Assembly (NCBI GenBank): GCA_005778405.1
Contig: SXOA01000124.1
Coordinates: 1 to 57,135 of the forward strand
DNA length: 57,135 bases
Reading direction: 5' to 3'
DNA from: Planctomycetaceae bacterium
Lineage (GTDB): Bacteria; Planctomycetota; Planctomycetia; Pirellulales; Pirellulaceae
Shown: one piece after another, positions 33,681 through 45,083 of the stretch
Numbering within the stretch: position 1 is the first letter of the stretch
Layout of the letters: every line of letters begins with the position of its first letter
Notes under the pieces: generated by a model
The model's database searches: none
Seen by the model: the letters and a program-made list of their open reading frames with translations, nothing else
What the model was told of the DNA's origin: nothing
Translations under genes and position numbers: made by a program

Positions 33681-35144
33681 ATGGCCGCAAATCTTCTTTC
33701 CCGTCGCTCCTTCGTTGCCGACACCGCCACCGGCCTGGGTGCCATCGCCCTTACGCATCTGCTGGCTCAGGACAAGCTGCTGGCGAAGGAAATCAAGACG
33801 CCTGTTCGCCCGGCGATTGATCCACGGCAGCCAAATTTGCCTCGCAAGCCGCACTTTGCGGCAAAGGCGAAGAATCTGCTGGTCATTTTTTGCTCGGGGG
33901 CGTGCAGCCAGGTGGATACCTGGGATTACAAGCCGGAGCTGATCAAGCGGGACGGCCAGCCGATGCCGGGGAGTGAGAAGCTAGTAACGTTTCAGGGAGA
34001 GCAGGGGTCGCTGGTGAAGAGCCCGTATCCGTTCCACCCTCGCGGCCAGTGCGGCAAGATGACGAGCGACCTCTTGCCGCTGCTGGGGGAGCTGGCGGAT
34101 GAGATGTGCTTTGTCCATTCGCTGACCGGCAAGACGAACACGCATGGGCCGGGAGAGATGTTCATGTCCACCGGCTTTACGCTGGAGGGGTTCCCGAGCA
34201 TGGGGGCCTGGGTGAACTATGCCTTGGGGAGCGAGAACCAGGATCTCCCCGCGTTCGTTGCCATTCCGGACCCTCGTGGCGTGCCGCAGGCGAGCGTCAA
34301 CAACTGGGGGCCTGGCTTTTTGCCCGCCGTCTTTCAGGGTGTGCCGTTCAACGCCGCCCAGCCGATCCGGAACCTGGCCCGCCCCGCCGGCATTTCCGCG
34401 GAGAAGGACAAGGCGTCCGCCGACTTTTTGAGGAAGCTGAACGAGCAGCACTTGGAAAAGTTTCCCGATGATACGGAACTGGCCGCCAGGATCTCCAGTT
34501 ACGAGTTGGCCGCCCGGATGCAGCTCAGTGTGCCGGAGGCGACGGACATTTCGCAGGAGCCCGCCCACGTCCTCAAGATGTACGGGGCCGACGATTCCGA
34601 GAACAAGCTCAAAGCCGGCTTCGCCCGCAATTGCATCCTGGCCCGGCGGCTGATCGAGCGAGGGGTGCGGTTCGTGCAGCTTTTCAACGGGGCGTACGCG
34701 ATGGGTGAAGGGGTCGGCAACTGGGACGGCCACAAAACACTCAAGGCCCAGTACGACATCCACGGCCCCATCCTCGACCAGCCGGCCGCCGCCCTGCTGA
34801 AAGACCTCAAGCAGCGGGGCCTCTTGAAGGATACGCTCGTCGTCTGGTGTACCGAGTTCGGCCGCATGCCGACCTTTCAAAAAGGGGCCAGCGGCCGCGA
34901 CCACAACCCAGTCGGTTTCACCGCCTGGCTGGCGGGAGCGGGAGTGAAAGCCCCGTTCACCTACGGAGCAACCGACGATTTCGGCTACAAGTCCGTGGAA
35001 AACGTCGCTACCGTCCACGACTTTCACGCCACGCTCCTGCATCTCCTCGGCCTCGACCACCAGCGCCTCAGCTTCTATCACAACGGCATCGAGCGACGGC
35101 TGACGGACGTGCATGGGAAGGTGATTGAGGGGGTGCTGGCGTGA
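33681..35144 (+). CDS. DUF1501 protein (1)
   Basis: 487 aa. The N-terminus '[20 protein letters not shown]' is a Tat-like signal (twin Arg followed by a hydrophobic stretch). The core has '[20 protein letters not shown]', '[18 protein letters not shown]' and a C-terminal '[17 protein letters not shown]', diagnostic of DUF1501, a sulfatase/alkaline-phosphatase-like family hugely expanded in planctomycetes and usually paired with a DUF1549/DUF1553 cytochrome gene. No such partner is present here. The function is unknown, probably periplasmic. Confidence 0.9.
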   Translation: MAANLLSRRSFVADTATGLGAIALTHLLAQDKLLAKEIKTPVRPAIDPRQPNLPRKPHFAAKAKNLLVIFCSGACSQVDTWDYKPELIKRDGQPMPGSEKLVTFQGEQGSLVKSPYPFHPRGQCGKMTSDLLPLLGELADEMCFVHSLTGKTNTHGPGEMFMSTGFTLEGFPSMGAWVNYALGSENQDLPAFVAIPDPRGVPQASVNNWGPGFLPAVFQGVPFNAAQPIRNLARPAGISAEKDKASADFLRKLNEQHLEKFPDDTELAARISSYELAARMQLSVPEATDISQEPAHVLKMYGADDSENKLKAGFARNCILARRLIERGVRFVQLFNGAYAMGEGVGNWDGHKTLKAQYDIHGPILDQPAAALLKDLKQRGLLKDTLVVWCTEFGRMPTFQKGASGRDHNPVGFTAWLAGAGVKAPFTYGATDDFGYKSVENVATVHDFHATLLHLLGLDHQRLSFYHNGIERRLTDVHGKVIEGVLA

Positions 35145-35168
35145 ACCATTAGGACAAACTTCCTTCTT

Positions 35169-35238
35169 ATCTTCTTGCCAACCATTTTCCTGCCAAATCA
35201 ATCCGGGATGATGGCAGGAAAATGGTTGGCAGGAAGAT
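35169..35238. repeat. 27-bp-arm inverted repeat (CCAACCATTTTCCTGCCA type)
   Basis: Arms 35169-35195 and 35212-35238 match in 26 of 27 positions with a 16-base loop. This is one of the most perfect palindromes in the window. It lies between the DUF1501 gene and the 64-aa gene, and could serve as a terminator-like hairpin for the former. Confidence 0.93.
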
Positions 35239-35256
35239 GGACGACGGAATACGGCC

Positions 35257-35451
35257 ATGACAAAAGCAGAATTACTTCGCCGCGTGGAGAAACTGGAAGT
35301 CGAGGTTGCGGCTTTGCAGCAGGCGATTGAGCAACTTCCAAGGAAGGACTGGCGGACAACGCTCGGCATGTTTGCGAACGACCCCGTGTTTGACGAGATT
35401 GTTCGGCGGGGGAAAGAATGGCGAAAGCGGGCGAACCGTCGTAAAGCGTAG
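35257..35451 (+). CDS. Small coiled-coil protein (64 aa), possibly antitoxin-like
   Basis: The N-terminal helix 'AELLRRVEKLEVEVAALQQA' has a leucine-heptad pattern. The C-terminal 'MFANDPVFDEIVRRGKEWRK' resembles tails found in small antitoxin-like proteins of planctomycetes and cyanobacteria. No toxin gene is adjacent, so a toxin-antitoxin role is only a suggestion. It lies 12 bp upstream of the monooxygenase-fold gene. Confidence 0.55.
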   Translation: MTKAELLRRVEKLEVEVAALQQAIEQLPRKDWRTTLGMFANDPVFDEIVRRGKEWRKRANRRKA

Positions 35452-35463
35452 GAAGTTTGCGTC

Positions 35464-35790
35464 ATGAACAACGGAGCCCCCTACTACGCCGTCATCTTCA
35501 CCTCCATCCGCACCGCGGAGGACGACGCGGGATACGGAGTTACCGCGGCGCGGATGGCCGAGCTCGCCGCACTAATGCCGGGGTACCTCGGCATCGAAAG
35601 CGCCCGCGGAGCGGACGGCTTGGGCATCACGATTTCGTATTGGGAAAGCCTCACCGCCATCAAAGCCTGGCGCGAGCAGGCGGAACATCGGTTGGCACAG
35701 GCAATGGGGAAAGAACGCTGGTACCAGCGATTCTCGCTGCGGATTTGCAAAGTCGAAGCGGAGCGAGAATTCGAACGAAAGGAGGCCTAA
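35464..35790 (+). CDS. Antibiotic-biosynthesis-monooxygenase-fold protein
   Basis: 108 aa ferredoxin-like dimeric alpha/beta barrel protein. 'PYYAVIFTSIRTAEDDAGYG', 'MPGYLGIESARGADGLGITI', 'SYWESLTAIKAWREQAEHRL' and 'YQRFSLRICKVEAER' are typical of the ABM family. Members degrade haem, quinones or small phenolics, or have unknown roles; nothing nearby narrows this. The stop overlaps the FHA gene's stop on the other strand by 4 bases. Confidence 0.88.
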   Translation: MNNGAPYYAVIFTSIRTAEDDAGYGVTAARMAELAALMPGYLGIESARGADGLGITISYWESLTAIKAWREQAEHRLAQAMGKERWYQRFSLRICKVEAEREFERKEA

Positions 35791-36131
35791 ACCACAGCCG
35801 CGTCAAAGCCCGCGGAATCGTGCAACTTGGCCCGCTCATCCTGGTACTCGACAACGAAGTAGGAGAGGCCGATTCGCAGTTCGTCCCCTGCGTTCAAAGC
35901 CACTGCCGCCGAAAGCCTTTGGCCGTTGACATAGGTACCGTGCGACGAGCCGAGGTCGCGGACGACGATGCTGTCTCCGGCCACAGCAAGCTCGCAATGC
36001 CGCCGGCTGAGCCAACGATCATCTATCCGCACACCGACGGCAACGCCGCGGCCGAGCTCAATGGGGAAACGATCAATGGTGATTTCACGCGGAGAAGCCA
36101 GCGCGTTCTGGCAGAGGAGCTTGATCTTCAC
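35787..36131 (-). CDS. FHA-domain protein
   Basis: 114 aa, essentially a single forkhead-associated domain that binds phosphothreonine peptides. It has 'FPIELGRGVAVGVRIDD', 'RWLSRRHCELAVAGDSIVVR', 'DLGSSHGTYVNGQRLSAA' (the GR, SxxH and NG signature positions) and 'GDELRIGLSYFVVEYQ'. It is a stand-alone adaptor, probably for Ser/Thr kinase signalling. The start is at the ATG at 36131. Confidence 0.92.
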   Translation of the reverse strand: MKIKLLCQNALASPREITIDRFPIELGRGVAVGVRIDDRWLSRRHCELAVAGDSIVVRDLGSSHGTYVNGQRLSAAVALNAGDELRIGLSYFVVEYQDERAKLHDSAGFDAAVV

Positions 36132-36316
36132 GGCAGGAGGGAAGTGGCGAATCAGGCGGGGTGGGAATGGGGCAGGAAGCGTACAAACGGACCAAAACGC
36201 CGATCCACACGCTCAATCTATGGATGGTACACCCGCGCAAAAGGGAGTCAATGGCTGCCCTGAACTTTTTTGAAAGAGGGGTGTTTTTCGCACTCTCCGG
36301 CTCCCAGGATTGCCGG

Positions 36317-36730
36317 CTAGGAAGTCTCCTCTCCCCTTATCGTCATCGTCTTCCGCACCGGGCTCTCCTTATCAATCGCCACATACACCACCTCGGCCTC
36401 AGTCACACGTTTTGGACCGTCCTCGCGCTCCGATTCCACGGAAACATGCGTGGTGATGGAAGTCCGCCCGATGCGGGTCACCTGCGTCCAAAAGCTGACC
36501 ACTTCTCCTACCGCGACCGGCTCATGGAATTCGACCCCGTTCATTGCGACAGTAACGAGCGCCGGAGTCGGCCAGCCTTGACTGCGAATCTCGTGGATCG
36601 CGCCGACAGCGCCCGCCTGGTCGATGTGGCTGAGCAGCACGCCGCCGAATATGGTGCCAACGGCGTTGGTGTCGCGTGGCATCATGACGACTTTCACCGC
36701 CAGGTAGCGCGCAGTTGGAAAGTTGAGCAT
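36317..36730 (-). CDS. Acyl-CoA thioesterase (YciA/hotdog type)
   Basis: 137 aa from the ATG at 36730 (MLNFPTARYLAVKVVMM); a TTG at 36781 would extend it by 17 aa. Hotdog motifs are 'MMPRDTNAVGTIFGGVLLSH' with the active Asp in 'IDQAGAVGAIHE', and 'VEFHEPVAVGEVVSFWTQV' and 'GRTSITTHVSVESERED'. This matches YciA/BACH acyl-CoA hydrolases, which release free CoA. The physiological substrate is unknown. Confidence 0.87.
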   Translation of the reverse strand: MLNFPTARYLAVKVVMMPRDTNAVGTIFGGVLLSHIDQAGAVGAIHEIRSQGWPTPALVTVAMNGVEFHEPVAVGEVVSFWTQVTRIGRTSITTHVSVESEREDGPKRVTEAEVVYVAIDKESPVRKTMTIRGEETS

Positions 36731-37480
36731 CGTTTTCTTCTGCGAATATTTCGCTTTTCCCAGTGGTGGCTGAGCCGGCAATCACATTTCCACAAATGTC
36801 CTGCTTCGGAATGATGCGGGCGGACCATCTTCCCCAAAGCGGCACTCTGCGGCAAGCAGCCTGCCGCTAGAACCGGAATTGTGCCCAAATTGCCGCAATT
36901 CCGCGAATCTGGCGCAATCCAACTTTCTGTAATATTTACCGCAAATCCCGCATAGCCGTGGCAATTCCTATTGCCCGATTTGGAAGTCGGAAATAGATTT
37001 GAAGAGGAGAGGCAGATTGTGTAAGTGGCAAGGACCGCCCGCGCCCGTAGGCACAGGCCAAGTTCCTGCCGGCCCCTCTTGCCTCCACGAAAGCTCTTTT
37101 CCAATCTCTCCGTGCGATTGCTGCAAGCCGGAAGCAGCGTTTGCATTCTTCCCCAGTGAGAGAGTTTGCCTTGGCTGGGAAGGGGTGCACCTACCTCACG
37201 CTGTCTGGCTGTGCGCGGTCCCGCAGGCGAACCTGTCGCAGTTGATATGCGTCCGTCCCTGCGCGGAGCGAAGCGAACTGGGCAATTGAGACCTATGTTT
37301 GAGCGCTGAGTGGCCGTTTCGCTCAGTGCGGAAACGAATTACCCAGCGGTGCCCAGAAAGGGGTGTGACCCGAACAGACGACTCCGAGATGTTCGTAAGA
37401 ACCGATAGCGGCCCTTGCGGACACAGTCCCTAGCCGTACTGCCCGGACCCGCCCCCATTTCCCCCAGGGGAGGATATTCG
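36731..37480. other. 750-bp gap upstream of prkA
   Basis: I see no convincing gene. Reading frames are short and overlap both strands. Several stems are possible (for example CTGAG/CTCAG around 37306-37326, and a GGCAAGGAC/GTTCCTGCC pair in about 37026-37071). It may hold a long leader or a small RNA before prkA, but no known RNA family could be matched by eye. Confidence 0.4.
37466..37473 (+). promoter_or_regulatory. Strong ribosome-binding site of prkA
   Basis: AGGGGAGG ends 7 bases before the ATG at 37481. It decides this start over an in-frame upstream start at 37415. Confidence 0.65.
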
Positions 37481-39532
37481 ATGACGTCAGGACGCAACAT
37501 CATTTCGCTTGTCGCCCAGCGGCAAGATTTGGAGCAGTTCCGTCGCAAGAACTGGCTCGGTTCTTTCGAGGACTACCTCGACCTCGTTCGCCAGCAGCCG
37601 GCGGTGGCGCGGAACGCCTTTGAGCGGGTCTACGACATGATCATGTCGGCCGGGACGCATGTTTATGAGGAATCCCGTGGTGAAAGGCGGGTCCATTACA
37701 AATTCTTCGATGACCCGGACAACGAAGGCCGCGATGCCGTTTTCGGGCTCGACGACACGCTCGAATCGTTCGTTAACGCTCTCAAATCGGCCGCCAAGGG
37801 ATATGGCATTGAGAAGCGCGTCCTTTTGCTGCACGGCCCGGTCGGCAGCAGCAAGAGCACCATCGCCCGGCTGATGAAGCGGGGGATGGAGCGCTATTCC
37901 GGCACCGATGGCGGGGCGCTCTACACCCTCGGCTGGGTGGCGGAGACGGACGCCAATGACATTCACTGGTGCCCGATGCATGAAGAGCCGCTCCACCTGA
38001 TCCCGGAGCGCTTTCGCGACGAAGTGCTGGTCGGCATGAATGGAGGCAAGGGAGACGAGGACTACAAAGTCCGGATTGTCGGCGAACTCTGCCCCTATTG
38101 TCGCTTCATGTATTCCGAGCGGCTGAAGAAATACAACGGCGACTGGACCAAGGTGATTGGTGACGCTCGTGTCAAGCGAATCACGCTCTCCGAGCAGGAC
38201 CGCTGTGGCATTGGCACCTTCCAGCCCAAGGATGAGAAAAACCAGGACAGTACCGAGCTGACTGGTGACATCAACTACCGCAAAATCGCGGAGTACGGCA
38301 GCGATAGCGACCCGCGGGCCTTTAACTTCGACGGCGAATTCAACGTTGCCAATCGCGGCATCATCGAATTCATCGAAGTCCTGAAGCTGGACGTGGCCTT
38401 CCTTTATGATCTCCTCGGCGCAAGCCAGGAGCACAAGGTCAAGCCGAAGAAATTCGCCCAGACCGACATCGACGAAGTCATTCTTGGCCACACCAATGAG
38501 CCGGAATACCGCCGTCTGCAGAACAACGAGTTCATGGAGGCTCTCCGAGACCGCACCGTGAAAATCGACGTGCCGTACGTCACGCGGCTGTCGGATGAAA
38601 TCAAAATCTATGAGAAGGACTACAACCAGCGGAAGGTGAAGGGGAAGCACATTGCCCCGCACACCATCGAAATGGCCGCCATGTGGGCCGTTCTCACACG
38701 TCTGGAGCCGCCGAACAATGCCAGTCTGACGCTGTTGCAAAAGCTGAAGCTGTACAACGGCAAAACGCTCCCCGGCTTCACCGAGGAGAACATCAAGGAG
38801 CTTCGGGACGAGGCGATTACCGAGGGGATGCACGGGATTTCCCCCCGCTATGTGCAGGACAAAATCTCCAACGCCCTGGTCGCCCACATGGAGGCCAAGA
38901 GCATCAACCCGTTCATGGTGATGAACGAGCTGGAAGCCGGCCTCAAGCACCATTCCCTAATCACGAATGAGGAACTGCGCGGCAAGTACCGCGAGCTGCT
39001 CGGCGTGGTGAAGGAAGAATACGAGAACATCGTGAAGAACGAGGTTCAGCGGGCCATCGCCGCCGACGAGGACGCCCTCAAGCGGCTCTGCGGCAACTAC
39101 ATCGACAACGTCAAAGCTTACACGCAGCGGGAGAAGGTCCGCAACAAGTTCACCGGCCAGTACGACGAGCCGGATGAGCGACTGATGCGGTCGATTGAGG
39201 ACAAAATCGACATCCCCGACAGCCGCAAGGACGACTTCCGCCGCGAGATCATGAACTACATCGCGGCCCTGATGATGGACGGCAAGACGTTTGACTACAA
39301 GTCCAACGAACGGCTCTACAAGGCCCTGCAGCTCAAGCTGTTCGAGGACCAGAAGGACACCATCAAGCTCACTAGCCTGGTCAGCCAGGTCGTTGACAAA
39401 GACACGCAAGCCAAAATCGACGTAGTCAAGAGCCGCCTCATCCGCGACTTCGGCTACGACGACGAAAGTGCGACGGACGTGCTGAATTATGTGGCCAGTA
39501 TTTTTGCGAGAGGAGACGTGAAGAGGAAATGA
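37481..39532 (+). CDS. prkA: PrkA serine protein kinase / AAA+ protein
   Basis: 683 aa from the ATG at 37481. Walker A is '[20 protein letters not shown]', with '[20 protein letters not shown]' following. '[20 protein letters not shown]' is the family Walker-B/sensor region, and a PrkA kinase-like C-terminal domain continues to the end. In enterobacteria (YeaG) and Bacillus (PrkA) it acts in starvation and stress adaptation and sporulation, partnered by YeaH and SpoVR. The three genes are collinear here. The TGA overlaps a GAATGACGAA palindrome. Confidence 0.95.
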   Translation: MTSGRNIISLVAQRQDLEQFRRKNWLGSFEDYLDLVRQQPAVARNAFERVYDMIMSAGTHVYEESRGERRVHYKFFDDPDNEGRDAVFGLDDTLESFVNALKSAAKGYGIEKRVLLLHGPVGSSKSTIARLMKRGMERYSGTDGGALYTLGWVAETDANDIHWCPMHEEPLHLIPERFRDEVLVGMNGGKGDEDYKVRIVGELCPYCRFMYSERLKKYNGDWTKVIGDARVKRITLSEQDRCGIGTFQPKDEKNQDSTELTGDINYRKIAEYGSDSDPRAFNFDGEFNVANRGIIEFIEVLKLDVAFLYDLLGASQEHKVKPKKFAQTDIDEVILGHTNEPEYRRLQNNEFMEALRDRTVKIDVPYVTRLSDEIKIYEKDYNQRKVKGKHIAPHTIEMAAMWAVLTRLEPPNNASLTLLQKLKLYNGKTLPGFTEENIKELRDEAITEGMHGISPRYVQDKISNALVAHMEAKSINPFMVMNELEAGLKHHSLITNEELRGKYRELLGVVKEEYENIVKNEVQRAIAADEDALKRLCGNYIDNVKAYTQREKVRNKFTGQYDEPDERLMRSIEDKIDIPDSRKDDFRREIMNYIAALMMDGKTFDYKSNERLYKALQLKLFEDQKDTIKLTSLVSQVVDKDTQAKIDVVKSRLIRDFGYDDESATDVLNYVASIFARGDVKRK

Positions 39533-39598
39533 CGAAATTCGAATGGCGAATGAAAGAGGATTTCAATTCGTCATTCGGAATTCGGACTTCGTCATTCC
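39527..39598. repeat. GAATGACGAA-type palindromic element between prkA and yeaH
   Basis: GAAATGACGAAATTCGAATG on the left faces CAATTCGTCATTCGGAATTC with TTCGTCATT on the right. It starts on the prkA stop codon. It is the same family as 14903-14988. It is open in the frame of yeaH, so a translation start inside it is possible but unlikely. Confidence 0.85.
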
Positions 39599-39609
39599 GC
39601 GCAGCGGCC

Positions 39610-40719
39610 ATGGTCATGAAAATCGACCGCGACTCGTCGCGGTTCAAACAAATCGTTCGCGGGAAGATACGAGAGAACCTGCGGAAATATGTGACGCACG
39701 GCGAGATGATCGGCCGGAAGGGAAAGGACCTCGTTTCCATCCCGCTGCCGCAGCTCGACGTGCCGCACTTCCGCTATGGCCAGAACGGCCGCGGCGGCGT
39801 GGGACAGGGGGAAGGTGAACCTGGCCAGCCGATTGCCGCGGGGGACGACGAGGGCGATGGCCAGGGCAAAGCCGGTGGCGACCCCGGCCAGCACGTGTTG
39901 GAGGTCGATATCTCGCTGGAAGAGCTGGCCGCGATTCTCGGCGACGAGCTGGAACTCCCCCGCATCGAACCCAAGGGCAAAGCCAATATCACGCAGGACA
40001 AGGTCCGCTACACCAGCGTCCGCCGGGTTGGGCCGGAATCGCTCCGCCACTTCCGCCGAACTTATGTGGAAGCCCTCCGGCGGCAGGTCAGCGAAGGAAC
40101 CTACCGCCCGGCTGACCCCAAGATCATTCCCATTAAGGAAGACCGCCGCTATCGCTCCTGGGAAAGCGTTCCCGAGCCGGTAGCCAACGCTGTCATCCTT
40201 TACATGATGGACGTTTCTGGCAGCATGACCGACGAGCAGAAGGAAATCGTCCGGACGGAGTCGTTCTGGATCGACACCTGGCTCCGGAGCCAGTACGACG
40301 GCATTGAGCGGCGCTACATCATCCACGACGCCGCCGCCAAGGAAGTCGACGAACAGACTTTTTACCACACCCGCGAAAGCGGCGGCACCCGCATCAGCGC
40401 CGCCTACAAAGTCTGCGCCGACCTGCTCAAGAATCATTACGACCCGGCGGAATGGAACGTCTACTGCTTCCAATTCTCCGACGGGGATAACTGGGGGGAA
40501 GACAACAAAACGTCGCTCGCCCTGCTGCGAGAACAAATCCTCCCCAAATGCAATCTCTTCTGCTACGGCCAGGTGGAAAGCCCCTACGGCAGCGGCGAAT
40601 TCCTCCGCGTCCTCGAGGAAGCCTTCGGCGACGAGCACGAAGTGCTGGTGACGAGCGAGATTGAGAGCAAAGAGGCGATTTATGATTCCATCAAGACATT
40701 TCTTGGGAAAGGAAAATGA
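39610..40719 (+). CDS. yeaH: YeaH/YhbH family protein (DUF444, von Willebrand A)
   Basis: 369 aa from the ATG at 39610; starts further upstream would translate the palindrome. '[20 protein letters not shown]' and '[20 protein letters not shown]' are the N-terminal DUF444 signature. The vWA MIDAS is '[20 protein letters not shown]'. A Gly-rich linker lies near 65-95. It is the partner of PrkA in the conserved yeaG-yeaH-ycgB cluster, probably a scaffold or substrate-recruiting protein. Confidence 0.93.
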   Translation: MVMKIDRDSSRFKQIVRGKIRENLRKYVTHGEMIGRKGKDLVSIPLPQLDVPHFRYGQNGRGGVGQGEGEPGQPIAAGDDEGDGQGKAGGDPGQHVLEVDISLEELAAILGDELELPRIEPKGKANITQDKVRYTSVRRVGPESLRHFRRTYVEALRRQVSEGTYRPADPKIIPIKEDRRYRSWESVPEPVANAVILYMMDVSGSMTDEQKEIVRTESFWIDTWLRSQYDGIERRYIIHDAAAKEVDEQTFYHTRESGGTRISAAYKVCADLLKNHYDPAEWNVYCFQFSDGDNWGEDNKTSLALLREQILPKCNLFCYGQVESPYGSGEFLRVLEEAFGDEHEVLVTSEIESKEAIYDSIKTFLGKGK

Positions 40720-40725
40720 ACAGTA

Positions 40726-40793
40726 GAGCGGACAGCGGAAAGCCGAAAGCGGAGTCAAAATTCCGCTTTCCACTTTCCACTTTCCGCTTTTGA
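40726..40793. repeat. GCGGAAAGC palindrome between yeaH and spoVR
   Basis: GAGCGGACAGCGGAAAGCCG and the adjacent AAAGCGGA face TTCCGCTTTCCACTTTCC and TTTCCGCTTTT. It is the same family as the element inside ileS (22152-22228) and occupies nearly the whole 80-bp gap. Confidence 0.85.
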
Positions 40794-40799
40794 AACGCC

Positions 40800-42332
<1,533 letters not shown>

Positions 42333-42334
42333 TA

Positions 42335-42444
42335 GTAGGCCGCCACTCCGTGGCGAGCCCTGAGAGTTGACGTTACCTCAAAGCAGATGTCGAGCGGCCG
42401 TTCCGCCCGAACTCTGATGGCTCGCGAGAGGACTCGCGGCCTAC
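42335..42444. repeat. GTAGGCCGC-type inverted repeat after spoVR
   Basis: GTAGGCCGCCACTCCGTGGC (42335 onward) faces GGCTCGCGAGAGGACTCGCG with GCCTAC (to 42444), with an additional AACTCT/AGAGTT pairing. It follows the TAA of spoVR by 2 bases and could end the operon transcript. Confidence 0.75.
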
Positions 42445-42547
42445 CTTGCGGCACAAAACTTGCGAAACGTGGAAACAGAGAACTGGCGAATCATAATTGT
42501 AGGTGTGGACTGATTGTCACGCCCAAAGAATAGGCGTAGGTGCTGGC

Positions 42548-43024
42548 ATGACGACCAAACAAGACATCGCGCGCGAGCTCGCTCGCATCCAATCCCAGAA
42601 CGGCCTTGGCCGTCTCGAGGTAGATACTCCGTCCGGAAAGCTCGAAGCCCAGCTCGTGGCCGTCGACGCCATCGGCTGCGCGTTTGAGTCACTTACCTAT
42701 AAGACCGACAAGCTCGCCACCTCCACCGTCAAGGATCTCAAGAAGCTCAGCGACGCTCTCACCGCGAAGCTCAATTACCTGATGGAGCCCATCAGCGCCG
42801 TCGAGTTCGACGCCGACAGTTGTACCGTCCAGTGCCGCTCCAATCCGCCGCAGCAGGGGGAAGATGGCCGCAGTTACTACGAGCTCCTCGTCCGCAAAGG
42901 TGGCGAGCTCCTCCTCAGCCGCTATCTCAAGCAACCCGGCCAGCCCCGCCAAGTCGTCCCCGCTCAGGTCACCCGCGAAGTCCTCGCCCGGCTGGGAGAG
43001 GATTTTGTCGGCGCAGTTGGCTAG
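42548..43024 (+). CDS. Conserved-looking hypothetical protein (158 aa)
   Basis: From the ATG at 42548. 'NGLGRLEVDTPSGKLEAQLV' and 'AVDAIGCAFESLTYKTDKLA' suggest a beta-rich N-terminal part; the C-terminus 'QPRQVVPAQVTREVLARLGE' is helical. There is no signal peptide or membrane segment. I do not recognise a family. It is convergent with the next gene, 16 bp away. Confidence 0.6.
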   Translation: MTTKQDIARELARIQSQNGLGRLEVDTPSGKLEAQLVAVDAIGCAFESLTYKTDKLATSTVKDLKKLSDALTAKLNYLMEPISAVEFDADSCTVQCRSNPPQQGEDGRSYYELLVRKGGELLLSRYLKQPGQPRQVVPAQVTREVLARLGEDFVGAVG

Positions 43025-43040
43025 GCCCCAGGTAATTTCC

Positions 43041-43565
43041 CTAGCCGCAAAGGCCGACAACGATCGTTACAGTTGCGGCCGGCCGGTTCAGGAGCGAAAG
43101 CACAAACGGCGTGTTGGCATATTTCTTCACAACGCTGGCGATTTCCTGAGGCGTGTGGATCCAGAGATTGGACATTGGCTCGCTTCCGTCGGCGGGCCCA
43201 AACCCAAGGCTTATGCTCATTTGTACCGCGGAGTCATCGAATTCCGCGTCTTCATCCTCGCCGGCAGCAAAAACCTGACGGGTAACGTCGAGGTATTGCA
43301 ACTCCTGCTCGGCAAACCTGAGATCCTTGTCAGCGAGCCTTCGCAGATCGGTTGGTTCGACGACAATGAGCGGTCGAGTTGCGCCCCACTGGAGCAACAA
43401 CATGTCCGCATCTTCATCGATTGCGGCGCCTTCGATGCGTTTGTCGCGGTACCATGCGGTAAGTTCGTCTAGAACCCGTTCGCCGGTGAGCGGCAGTGTC
43501 GCCTGAAGTCGTCTACCCAACGCGAGGAATTCAGCGACCGAAGTCTCGAAGTCAATCGTAGGCAC
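43041..43565 (-). CDS. Hypothetical acidic protein (174 aa), GTG start
   Basis: GTG at 43565 with AAGGAG 7 bases upstream (43573-43578 on the minus strand) is preferred over a longer ATG frame. The sequence is acidic and mixed alpha/beta: 'PTIDFETSVAEFLALGRRLQ', 'DEDADMLLLQWGATRPLIVV', 'RFAEQELQYLDVTRQVF', ending in a hydrophobic 'ATVTIVVGLCG'. No family recognised. Confidence 0.6.
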   Translation of the reverse strand: MPTIDFETSVAEFLALGRRLQATLPLTGERVLDELTAWYRDKRIEGAAIDEDADMLLLQWGATRPLIVVEPTDLRRLADKDLRFAEQELQYLDVTRQVFAAGEDEDAEFDDSAVQMSISLGFGPADGSEPMSNLWIHTPQEIASVVKKYANTPFVLSLLNRPAATVTIVVGLCG

Positions 43566-43634
43566 AGCGATTCTCCTTCGGACATGACCAGAATTGCATG
43601 AGGATTGCGTTGACAATCACTGGGAACTACGTGT

Positions 43635-45083
43635 TCACGCCAATATCTCCCTTATCGCCTGTCCCCCATTCGCAATCGGGATGGGCCGGTTGGAACGGTC
43701 GAGAACGGTCATTTCGGGATCAATGCCCAGGCACTGGTAAATCGTGGCGCAGATGTCGGCTGGACGCACGGGGCGGTCTTTGACGTAGGCGGCGGAGTGA
43801 TCGCTGGTACCGCAGAGGGTGCCGCCGCGAATGCCGGCTCCGGCCAGCATGACGGAGTAGCAGGAGGTCCAGTGGTCGCGGCCGGCCTGAGAATTCACCC
43901 GAGGCGTGCGCCCGAAGTCGCTCATCATTACGACCAGAGTCTCGTCCAAAAGGCCGCGCTGCTCCAGGTCGCTGAGCAGGGCATCGTAAGTCTGATCGAG
44001 CTTGGGAAGATTCAATTGCTTGAGGCGGATGAAATTCTTGTCATGCGTGTCCCAGTAGGGATCCTTCCCGCCGTCCTTGCTGCGGGAAGCGTAGCCGTCC
44101 CAGTACACGTCGACAAACCGCACCCCCGCTTCCAGCAGCCGCCGGCCAATCAGGGCGCTGGAGCCGAACAGGTGCGAGCCATAGCGCTCCCGCAACTTTT
44201 GGTCTTCCGCCTCCAGGTTGAACGCCGCTTTAAGCTTGGACGACGTTAGCAGATCGAACGCTTTCTGCCGGACGCGGCCAAAGTTGGCGATCGCGCCGTG
44301 AGTCTCGGATCGGCGGTGTTGCTCATCAAGCTGTGCCAGCAGGCTCTGCCGCGAATTCATTCGGTCGATGGTCATGTCGGCGGTAAAAGTCGTCCCAATG
44401 AGTTGCGGTGCTCCAAGCCACATGGCGACTGCACTGTCCGGTGGGCTGGGCTTCGGATCGATCACCGGCAGACATTCGCCGCAGAGCGGGTCATAACGCT
44501 TCCCCAGGAAACCTCCCTGTGGTCCGGGCCGCCGCAGGTTGTAACCCCAGCCAAGGTACGTCGGGAGCGCGGCGTAATGCGGCACATCGCAGTCCGAAGG
44601 CCGCAGATACTCGCACACCGAACCCATTGAGGGGGGAAATGAATCCTTGGGGACCGGATCGTTGATATTCACGAACTGCTCGCTGCCGGTGAAGCCCGGC
44701 AGCGTGTTGTGGCAGCCGGCGTCGTGATGGACCGTGCGGACGATGGCCGCCCGGTGCATCCACCTGGCCATTTTCGGCAGGTGCTCGCAAATCTGGATGC
44801 CGGGCACGCTCGTCGCCACCGGCTGAAACTCGCCGCGGATTTCGACGGGAGCGGCCGGCTTCATGTCGAGCATGTCCTGCGTCGGCGCTCCGCCGTGCAA
44901 ATACAGCAGCAAGACGCCCTTCGCCTTGGCGGCCGGACCTCCCGCGACCCGTCTCTCCTCCATCGCCAGCAGGCTCGGCAAGTTGAACGAGCCACCCAGC
45001 ACCGACAGCGCGCCGGCGGTGATCGCTTGCCTCCGAGTCACACCGTCACAAAACTGTCGCGGATTACCGAGGACTTGCAGCAC
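43635..45083 (-). CDS. DUF1501 protein (2)
   Basis: 482 aa. 'DGVTRRQAITAGALSVLGGS' is a twin-Arg signal. The core contains 'GVLLLYLHGGAPTQDMLDMK', 'RTVHHDAGCHNTLPGFTG', 'LVVMMSDFGRTPRVNSQAGR' and 'DHWTSCYSVMLAGAGIRGG', the DUF1501 blocks. The planctomycete-specific role is unknown and the protein is probably periplasmic. No DUF1549 partner is visible. It is a distant paralogue of the protein at 33681-35144. Confidence 0.9.
   Translation of the reverse strand: MLQVLGNPRQFCDGVTRRQAITAGALSVLGGSFNLPSLLAMEERRVAGGPAAKAKGVLLLYLHGGAPTQDMLDMKPAAPVEIRGEFQPVATSVPGIQICEHLPKMARWMHRAAIVRTVHHDAGCHNTLPGFTGSEQFVNINDPVPKDSFPPSMGSVCEYLRPSDCDVPHYAALPTYLGWGYNLRRPGPQGGFLGKRYDPLCGECLPVIDPKPSPPDSAVAMWLGAPQLIGTTFTADMTIDRMNSRQSLLAQLDEQHRRSETHGAIANFGRVRQKAFDLLTSSKLKAAFNLEAEDQKLRERYGSHLFGSSALIGRRLLEAGVRFVDVYWDGYASRSKDGGKDPYWDTHDKNFIRLKQLNLPKLDQTYDALLSDLEQRGLLDETLVVMMSDFGRTPRVNSQAGRDHWTSCYSVMLAGAGIRGGTLCGTSDHSAAYVKDRPVRPADICATIYQCLGIDPEMTVLDRSNRPIPIANGGQAIREILA

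Noticed and set aside
33981..35471. 496-codon minus-strand frame opposite DUF1501
   Set aside because: Shadow frame without motifs; DUF1501 blocks and Tat signal support the plus strand.
37026..37330. Possible 6S, SRP or other structured RNA before prkA
   Set aside because: Stems are possible, but I could not match conserved motifs of any named RNA, so it was left as unassigned.
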